Source: Phycisphaeraceae bacterium
GTDB taxonomy: Bacteria; Planctomycetota; Phycisphaerae; Phycisphaerales; Zrk34
Direction of reading: 5' to 3'
DNA length: 32,708 nucleotides
Assembly: GCA_028284925.1 (NCBI GenBank)
Contig: JANQQT010000132.1
Coordinates: 1-32,708, forward strand
How positions within the stretch are numbered: the first letter of the stretch is position 1; every line of letters starts with the position of its first letter. Below the pieces are notes generated by a model. The model did no database searches, was not told where the DNA came from, and saw nothing but the letters and a program-made list of their open reading frames with translations. The position numbers were made by a program, and so were the translations under genes. This document shows positions 23,083 through 32,708 of this stretch, piece after piece.

Positions 23083-25551
23083 ATGAGTTTTTTATCACCC
23101 TTGTTTTTGGCCGCAATGGCAGCGGCGGCGGGTCCAACGCTGATCCATTTGTTGAATCGTCGTCGTTTCCGGACGGTTGAATGGGCGGCGATGGATTTTC
23201 TGCGCAAGGCGATGCATCGTAATAAACGGATCATGGAGATTCGCGACTTTATCTTGCTGTTGTTGCGCACGCTTGCGGTGGCGTTGTTCGTGTTTGCGAT
23301 GGCACGCCCATTCTTCGCATCAGACGAGTCGGCGGCGTACGACGGACAACCGGTGCACGCGGTACTGGCGATCGATAATTCGTTATCGATGGGCTACACG
23401 GAGTTGGATAAATCGCTTCTGGAGATTGCGAAGGATAAGGCGAAGCAGTTTATTTCGGATTTGCCCGCTGGGTCTCGGATTTCCGTTTTGCCGCTGGCGG
23501 ACGCTGAGGAGTGGCATACGCAGAATGTGTATGCGACGGCGGAGGATGCGATTGAGGCGTTGGAGCAGATTGAGGTTCTGGATCGACCGGCCTTTGCCGT
23601 AGAGGCGGCGGATATGTCGCGTCGTGCTGCAGAGCGGGCGCCGAACCTGCCGACCAAACGCTTCGTAATTTTTTCGGATTTACAGGAGCAGACGTGGCAA
23701 GGGGGTAATCTGAAGGCATCGTTTGAAAAGCTTAAGGATGTCCAGATCGTGCAGGTGGGACCGACACGGCGGGACAACACGTGGGTGTCGGATTTTCAGT
23801 TGCAGAATCGGATCGCGGACGGTGATACGACGGCGGTCTTTTTTGGTGTTGTTCGACATGAAGGAAGTGAGCCGCGAAAACGTGTACGAGTGACTTTACG
23901 CATCAACGAAGACGTGGTGGGAGAGACTTTTATTGATGTGGAGCATGGTCAGTCGCGGATGTTGCAGTTCAAGCATGATTTTAACGCGGTAGGTACATCG
24001 GCTGAGCCGGTGTTTGTTCAGACGCGGTTGGAAATCTCCAATGATCGGTTGCCGCATGATGACTTTCGGACGCTGGTGATTCCTGTGGTCTCGAAAGTGC
24101 CGGTCGTGTTTATCGACCAATACGGAGAGAATGAGCAGATTCAAATTAATAAGTATGGTGAGACGCACCAGTTGCGTGCGCTGTTGGCTCCTGGAGATGA
24201 GCAGGGTCGAAATCGTCAGCACGCATTGATTGAGGTACGCCATTTTCGAGCGGAACAGGTTACGCGGGAGGAGTTGAAAGATGCGAGGTTGGTAGTGATG
24301 GCGGGTGTTCGGACGCCGCCCGCGGTGTTAGTCAAATTGTTGCGAGAGTATGCAGAGCAGGGGGGACAAGTGTTCATAGGAGCGGGGGCTGATTTTGATC
24401 CGGTGGCGTGGAATGAGATTGGATGGGATGGAGGGGCGGGAGTATTGCCTGCTCCGTTGGATGGGAAGATTGTCGGGAAGATACCCGGCCCCGAGGATAA
24501 GGATAAGAAGTTTCGATTGTCGCCGCAGTCTATTCGTAACGACGTTTTTACGCTTCAGGAAGAGGATGCGGATGTACGGGCGGAGTTTTTGACCCATCCG
24601 TTTTTCTACAAGGCGGTTGCGGTAGATGAAGAAGGATTGAAGGGATTTGATGAAGCTGAACGTAAGCGATTTGAGGCGACATTCAAGGCAGTCCAGGATC
24701 TTGCGGCGAGGGAAAAGGCATGGGCGCAAAAGGAGGCTGAAGGGGAGTTGAGTGCGGATGAGGCAAAACAACGTGAGAATGCAAGGGAGTCAATGAGTAA
24801 ATCCTCCCCGAAATGGCTTGCGTGGAATAATCCGCTGGCGACTGAACCAAATTCGCTTAGTGTGGAGCGTTGGGTTGCGCGTGCCAGGCCGACGGTATTG
24901 GGTCGATATGATTCAGGTCAACCGTTCGCGGTGATGCGCCATATTGGCAAGGGGACGGTGATGATGATCACATCCGGATGCTGGTTTGGTTGGAATACAC
25001 TGGCACTTCCGGAGAATGCATTTTTGTTTGATTCCGCGTTGCGTTATTTGTTGATGAATTCGATGCCGGATCGGACGCTTGGGCCTGTGAATGAATTGGT
25101 CTTGCCGGTTGCGGCACGGGATCAGGCGGCGCAGTTCTCCTTATTGACGCCGGGCGATACGACGCCTGGGCCTATGGGTGTGGACGCGTTGGGCGAAAAC
25201 ACCTACGGCATGATTTTACGGTCCCTTGGCAAACGCGGGGTTTATGAAATCAAGCGTCAGGAGGGTGACGGGGCGACGGGGAGTGATGATTCAACGCAGT
25301 GGCCGATGTTGCTGGCGGTGAACGGGGATTCGCAGTTGAGTGAATTGACTTCGTTGACGCCCGAGTCGGTCGGTCAGCGGCTGGGTCTTCCCGATGTGCG
25401 TTGGGTGAGAGGAGAGGAAAAGGTGTCGCTTGAAGGGTCGGCTTTATTTGGGCACGGCATCTGGAAGTATCTGGTTCTGGCAGTGCTGATGTGTCTGGTC
25501 GTCGAGATGTTGTTTTTGGCGAAGCCTCAGAATGCGGGGGAATCAAAATGA
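23083..25551 (+). CDS. BatA-type membrane protein with VWA domain
   Basis: The protein has 822 aa; ATG at 23083, preceded by GGAG some 14 bases upstream, a weak site. The N-terminus MSFLSPLFLAAMAAAAGPTL followed by IHLLNRRRFRTVEWAAMDFL is the BatA N-terminal signature. A transmembrane helix lies at about 56-76 (FILLLLRTLAVALFVFAM). A von Willebrand A domain follows at about 93-230, with the metal site DNSLSMG (Asp98, Ser100, Ser102), so the first MIDAS motif is intact. Residues 240-330 form an immunoglobulin-like part. A further alpha/beta domain (about 340-620) includes the segment VVMAGVRTPPAVLVKLLREY and a long acidic helix. The last transmembrane helix is at about 794-812. BatA-like proteins work with MoxR ATPases and DUF58 proteins in envelope or protein-complex maturation, but no such genes are in view here. 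Confidence 0.92.
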   Translation: MSFLSPLFLAAMAAAAGPTLIHLLNRRRFRTVEWAAMDFLRKAMHRNKRIMEIRDFILLLLRTLAVALFVFAMARPFFASDESAAYDGQPVHAVLAIDNSLSMGYTELDKSLLEIAKDKAKQFISDLPAGSRISVLPLADAEEWHTQNVYATAEDAIEALEQIEVLDRPAFAVEAADMSRRAAERAPNLPTKRFVIFSDLQEQTWQGGNLKASFEKLKDVQIVQVGPTRRDNTWVSDFQLQNRIADGDTTAVFFGVVRHEGSEPRKRVRVTLRINEDVVGETFIDVEHGQSRMLQFKHDFNAVGTSAEPVFVQTRLEISNDRLPHDDFRTLVIPVVSKVPVVFIDQYGENEQIQINKYGETHQLRALLAPGDEQGRNRQHALIEVRHFRAEQVTREELKDARLVVMAGVRTPPAVLVKLLREYAEQGGQVFIGAGADFDPVAWNEIGWDGGAGVLPAPLDGKIVGKIPGPEDKDKKFRLSPQSIRNDVFTLQEEDADVRAEFLTHPFFYKAVAVDEEGLKGFDEAERKRFEATFKAVQDLAAREKAWAQKEAEGELSADEAKQRENARESMSKSSPKWLAWNNPLATEPNSLSVERWVARARPTVLGRYDSGQPFAVMRHIGKGTVMMITSGCWFGWNTLALPENAFLFDSALRYLLMNSMPDRTLGPVNELVLPVAARDQAAQFSLLTPGDTTPGPMGVDALGENTYGMILRSLGKRGVYEIKRQEGDGATGSDDSTQWPMLLAVNGDSQLSELTSLTPESVGQRLGLPDVRWVRGEEKVSLEGSALFGHGIWKYLVLAVLMCLVVEMLFLAKPQNAGESK

Positions 25552-27977
25552 TCGAGTGGCTTGGGAAAATACTGGGGATAGAGAATCTGGAATCCGTTAG
25601 TGGTGTGGAGATGAAGTTTGCCGCTCCGTGGGCGAGTGAGAACCCTGTGTTGGTGATCTTTGGTGTTGCGGCGATGGTGATGATTGGCGTGGTGTTTTAC
25701 TTTCGGTATCAATATGTTTCGCGTAAGGGCGAGCGTGCGTTGATGGCGGGATTCAGGGCAGCTATTTTGACGCTGATCCTTTTGGTGTTGGCGGAGCCGG
25801 TGATTGCAATGACCATTGCGGAGAAGCCGAGGCCGTTGGTTGTCCTGTTGTTCGATGGATCGGACAGCATGAACAAGAAGGATAAGTTGCCGATCGACCA
25901 GGCAGACCGATTGAACAAGGCGTTGGCTGGGCCGAATGAGAAGTTGGATACGTCGACGTTATCGCGCATGGAGTTGGTCAGGCAAGCCATGGAGCGAAGA
26001 GGAACGGAATTCGAGTCAATCGCCAAGGATACTCGTATTCGTGCATATGTTATTGATCGCGTGGGGCAGGTGCGGGAGGTAGACGCCGCTAAACGAGATG
26101 ATGAGGTGGGTTTTAACGCGGCGTATCTTGCGAAGCAATTGTCGGCCGACGGGAAGGTTACCGCATTGGGCGCGGCGTTGGGTGATGTCAAGCGTCGGCA
26201 TCGGTCTCATTTGCTCTCGGGTGTTGTGGTGTTCAGTGATTACGACCAGAATGCGGGGGTGGACGCACGAGTTGCGGCGAAGCAGTTAGGGGCGCCGGTG
26301 ATCAGTGTGGGTGTAGGACCATTGGAGGTGGCGGATGTGGCGGTGGATCTGCAAATACACCCAACTCTAAAGAAGGACCAGAAGGCGACGGCAACCATTA
26401 GATTGCGTCAAACTGGGTTGAAAGGCAGGCGGGTGCGTGTGCATTTGACCTCCCGTCGAATGGGTACAAGGCGAGGTGGCGGGGCTGACGTGACGGCTCG
26501 TCCGCTTGCTCCGCCTGCTCTGGTATTGCTGAACGATTCGGTGGTGGAACATCCTGTAAGTTTTGAGCCGAGCGCGGAGGGTGACTTCGTTATTGAGGCG
26601 AAGGTAGACGCGTTGGCGGATGAGACCGAGCCGAAGAATAATCGGATTGAGAAGAACGTATCGGTGACGGATGATGTTCTGAAGTTGTTTTTCGTGGAAC
26701 ACGAGCCTACGTGGGAATGGCGATTTGTAAAAGAGGTATTTCATCGCGATCCGTTGATCGGGCAGAAGGGGTTCAGGACGTTTTTGAGGTCGGCTGATTT
26801 TAATGTGCGACGAACGAATGATCTGTTTTTGGAGACCTTGGTTCGTCCGCGTGCCGAGTTTTTTGGATATGACGTGATTCTTCTGTCCGACGTTCCGGCT
26901 GAGATGTTGACGGATCGATTTCAGACGTCGCTGATGGAGTATGTGGAAAAATTCGGAGGCGGGCTGGTGGTGATTGCCGGTCAGAATCATGGTATTGGCG
27001 AGTTGGCGCGAACAAAGATTGGGGACATGTTACCGGTGGTGGTTGAGCAGTCGGCTGAGCCTCGTGACAGTGAGTTCAGATTGCAGTTGACGACGGCGGC
27101 CAAGGATTCGGATTTTATGCGCCTGGGTAAGGATGAGTTGGAGCACAATAAGGCATGGTCGAATCTCGGTGAGTTGCAATGGTATCAACCTGTGATGCGC
27201 CCTCATCCGCTGGCGACAGTTTTGGCGGAGCATCCATATGAGCGATGTTTGGATAACAAGACCTTGCAGCCGATTGTCGCGACACGGCGATACGGCAAGG
27301 GTGAGGTGATCTATGTCGGGTTCAATGAGATGTGGCGGTTGAGGCGAAAGTATGGGGAGCGTTACTATCGTCAGTTCTGGGCACAGTTGATTTATCGCCT
27401 GGGTTTGAGGCGAAATCTGGGTGATCAGAAGCGGTTTCAGGTGGCGACGGATCGGCGAAGCTACCAAGCTGGCGAGAAAGTGCGTGTGGCGGTTGAAGGA
27501 TACAACGAGAATTATCAGCCCATGCGGACGGATAAGCTGGAGGCGAGACTGATTGCGCCAAAGGGCGATGGGACTACAGGAAAAATTACGACCAACGTTA
27601 CCATACCTATGGCACGTGACAATGTTATTTTTGAGACGACGTTTCCCGTGTTTGCAGATGGTGAGCATCGATTGATGGTGCGTGATCCGCTGACCGGGGA
27701 CGAGCGTGAGATCAATTTTATGGTGACCCCGACCACCGTGGAGCAACGATCAGTATCCCGGAACTTGACACTACAGACGGATTTGGCGAATCAGACTGGT
27801 GGGAGACATTTGGAATTGGATGAATTGGATCAGATCGCTGGGGCACTGCGTTTTCCAAAGAATGCGGAAACGACTGACAAGCGATTTGCCCTTTGGAATA
27901 CATGGGCGGTCTTGATACTGATACTGATACTGATGCTGGGAGAGTGGCTTGTAAGAAAGACGATGAATTTGCGATGA
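25548..27977 (+). CDS. Membrane protein with VWA and class I glutamine-amidotransferase-like domains
   Basis: The protein has 809 aa. The start ATG at 25548 overlaps the stop of the BatA-type gene (ATGA), so they are translationally coupled; the frame opens earlier but this start fits. Two transmembrane helices lie near the N-terminus (about 33-53 and 67-89), then a VWA domain with FDGSDSMN (Asp103, Ser105, Ser107; complete MIDAS start). A beta-sandwich follows at about 255-375. An alpha/beta domain lies at about 385-530 (FFVEHEPTWEWRFVKEVF, ... VILLSDVPAEM, ... VEKFGGGLVVIAGQ), similar to the amidotransferase-like fold of these families but without a visible catalytic Cys. Another Ig-like segment and a C-terminal helix (about 780-800, TWAVLILILILMLGEWLV) close the protein. 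The family occurs beside BatA proteins in planctomycetes and probably forms a complex with it. Confidence 0.91.
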   Translation: MIEWLGKILGIENLESVSGVEMKFAAPWASENPVLVIFGVAAMVMIGVVFYFRYQYVSRKGERALMAGFRAAILTLILLVLAEPVIAMTIAEKPRPLVVLLFDGSDSMNKKDKLPIDQADRLNKALAGPNEKLDTSTLSRMELVRQAMERRGTEFESIAKDTRIRAYVIDRVGQVREVDAAKRDDEVGFNAAYLAKQLSADGKVTALGAALGDVKRRHRSHLLSGVVVFSDYDQNAGVDARVAAKQLGAPVISVGVGPLEVADVAVDLQIHPTLKKDQKATATIRLRQTGLKGRRVRVHLTSRRMGTRRGGGADVTARPLAPPALVLLNDSVVEHPVSFEPSAEGDFVIEAKVDALADETEPKNNRIEKNVSVTDDVLKLFFVEHEPTWEWRFVKEVFHRDPLIGQKGFRTFLRSADFNVRRTNDLFLETLVRPRAEFFGYDVILLSDVPAEMLTDRFQTSLMEYVEKFGGGLVVIAGQNHGIGELARTKIGDMLPVVVEQSAEPRDSEFRLQLTTAAKDSDFMRLGKDELEHNKAWSNLGELQWYQPVMRPHPLATVLAEHPYERCLDNKTLQPIVATRRYGKGEVIYVGFNEMWRLRRKYGERYYRQFWAQLIYRLGLRRNLGDQKRFQVATDRRSYQAGEKVRVAVEGYNENYQPMRTDKLEARLIAPKGDGTTGKITTNVTIPMARDNVIFETTFPVFADGEHRLMVRDPLTGDEREINFMVTPTTVEQRSVSRNLTLQTDLANQTGGRHLELDELDQIAGALRFPKNAETTDKRFALWNTWAVLILILILMLGEWLVRKTMNLR

Positions 27978-29634
27978 AAAGACTGGACGCGTTACATCAA
28001 GGGTTGGCGAGAGTGGGGCGATTTCGGACTTTGGTCCGGTTGGGGTCGGCATGGAGCGTGTTTGTTTCGGTGGCATTATGGATTCTTCTGGTTGCCTTCG
28101 GCCTGGATGTTTTGACGCATATGGGAATTCTTGAGCGTATCGTGACCGTGGCGATCGGCTTGATCATATTGGTCTTCACATTCAAGCGTTTCCTGATTCC
28201 GGTAATGGGTGTGCGTGAATCCCAAGTACAATTGGCATTGCTTGTTGAGGGGCGGCAGGGGGTTAATACCGATTTTGTGGCGGCACTTCAGTTTTCGGAT
28301 GAGGCCAGAAAGCAGTTTGGTTCGGAGGGATTGCGCGAAGCGATCGTATCTTACACCGATGCAATGTCGCCCAACATCAATTATCTTGAGGGATTCAGTC
28401 GGCGACAGCTATTCAATCGCGGCATGTTCATGGTAATAACAGTGGTGATAGCGATGTTGCCCGTTGTTGCGTTTGGCGATCATGTTGCGGCGTTTTTGAA
28501 TCGACTTGCGTTGGGGAACGCGATGTATCCGACCAATACGATTATTCAGGAGATTGTTTCGCCAGGCGAGAAGTTGGCTTTTGGTCAGCCAGTGCATTTT
28601 AAGGTCAAGGTGGCCGGCGACCTACCTGAGTCGGGTCGGGTTCGGATCACGGCGGTTACCAGCGGGATTCGCTCCGAATTAAAGCTCGTCAAGGATCAGA
28701 ATGATGAGTCCATGTTTGCTGTGACGCTGGATCGGTTGACGGATGATTTGACCTATCAGATCTTTCTTGGCGATGCCTATACGCATCCGCGAGAGATCAA
28801 GCAGATTCCGTTACCGGTTGTTAAAGTGGAGTACGAAACGGAAACGCCGTCTCATGCTGCGAATCGGTTCAGCGCCAGAAGTGTTGATGGGCGACGGTCC
28901 ATTGTGCTGGAAGGGTCGCGTGTGATGCCGATTCTGGTGTCGGATAAGCCGTTGCGATCAGCGTCGATGACGATTGATGAAACGACTTACGATTTGAAGA
29001 AGGACTCTGCGAGAGGGGGGCTTCGCTGGGTTTTGGATGCCAAGGGAAATCCATTCGAGAGCGTCGAGCAGACGATTCATTGGGAAGCCCAGGTGGAGGA
29101 TACCGATGGTGTATCTTTGGAGCGGCCGATTTCGGGTGTCTTACAGGTTCGGGCCGATCAGCCCCCCGCGGTGGCGGCCATTGCGGTCACGCGAAGGATT
29201 CTGCCAAATGCCGAGCCGACAGTGGTGTACAAGGTGGTAGATGATTATGCGATATCGAAACTTGTGGCAAGAATCTTGGTTCAGCCGGGTCCGATGACTC
29301 TTGAGGCGGACGCAGATGCGAAGCCGCTCATTCATACGAAAATCATCGCTCGCCCCGAAAAGCACGATGATACAATAGAAGGTCGTGTTGGTTTGAATTT
29401 CTCCGGTAACTCGCTGAATTTAAAATTGTTGAAGGGCGATCGCGTCATGGTCGCCTTTGAGGCGACGGACTATAGGGGAGAGGGTAAGGCAGGGAAGGTG
29501 ACTGTATCCGAGCAGCTTGTATTTGAGGTTACGGATCAGAATGGCATTATCGAAGCATTACAGGATCTGCCGACGCAAATTGATAAGAAATTGGACCAGA
29601 TCATCAGAGCTCAACAGGGTATTGGAGACAGGCC

Positions 29635-29638
<4 letters not shown>
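27974..29638 (+). CDS. DUF4175-like membrane protein with large exported domain
   Basis: The protein has 554 aa. The ATG at 27974 overlaps the previous stop (ATGA), so it is preferred over the frame's earlier start at 27893, which would add a low-complexity DTDTDTD peptide. Transmembrane helices are at about 26-47 (WSVFVSVALWILLVAFGLDVL), 55-72 and 150-170. The remainder is exported and beta-rich with Ig-like folds (KVAGDLPESGRVRITAVTSG ..., EYETETPSHAANRFSARSVD ..., VTRRILPNAEPTVVYKVVDD). The helical hairpin at the N-terminus and the downstream Ig-like repeats resemble DUF4175 proteins that follow BatA/VWA genes in planctomycetes. Function is unknown; the gene order suggests a subunit of the same envelope complex. 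The end overlaps the next ATG. Confidence 0.86.

Positions 29639-32708
<3,070 letters not shown>

Overview
The window looks like a chromosomal segment of a planctomycete (Planctomycetota, plausibly the Phycisphaerae side). The evidence is gene content, not a marker gene. It carries a DUF1501 protein, a PEP-CTERM protein, an ECF sigma factor coupled to a giant membrane protein with PA14 and beta-propeller parts, NPCBM domains, a terpene-cyclase-like alpha/alpha-barrel protein, and a BatA/VWA/DUF4175-type membrane cluster. No rRNA, tRNA, CRISPR array, transposase or phage gene was seen.

Left part (1-6257): the 3' end of a DUF1501 gene, a secreted PEP-CTERM protein, a roughly 0.7 kb block of hairpin-bearing direct repeats, an AT-richer and probably foreign gene with a PD-(D/E)XK-like core, a frameshifted pseudopilin (GspG-like) relic on the minus strand, and a secreted TIM-barrel protein. 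Centre (6258-12303): a gene-free stretch with two matched palindromes; thiC on the minus strand under a clear TPP riboswitch; a 0.6 kb gene-free stretch; then two adjacent exported trypsin/PDZ proteins. The first has an intact His-Asp-Ser triad. The second has lost His, has Cys in place of Ser, and carries a long Lys/Ala/Glu coiled coil.

Right part (12354-32708): an unrecognised 452-aa protein, then a one-directional run of eight genes: ECF sigma factor, 1604-aa transmembrane protein (anti-sigma-like N-terminus, PA14, LamG-like region, helical repeats, beta-propeller), NPCBM protein, terpene-cyclase-like protein, BatA/VWA membrane protein, VWA/amidotransferase-like membrane protein, DUF4175-like membrane protein, and a very long exported coiled-coil/low-complexity protein cut by the window end inside a (GGTCAA)n repeat. 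Four junctions are ATGA overlaps. This suggests a cell-envelope sensing and assembly module in which the sigma factor controls, or is controlled by, the large surface proteins. That functional link is inference.

Base composition is strikingly strand-asymmetric. The + strand is very C-rich from 1 to about 8.9 kb, whichever strand is coding; it is near neutral around 9.7 kb and G-rich from about 12.4 kb onward. Such a switch fits a replication origin or the edge of an inversion. Start codons were refined where an overlap, ribosome binding site or signal peptide favoured an internal start.
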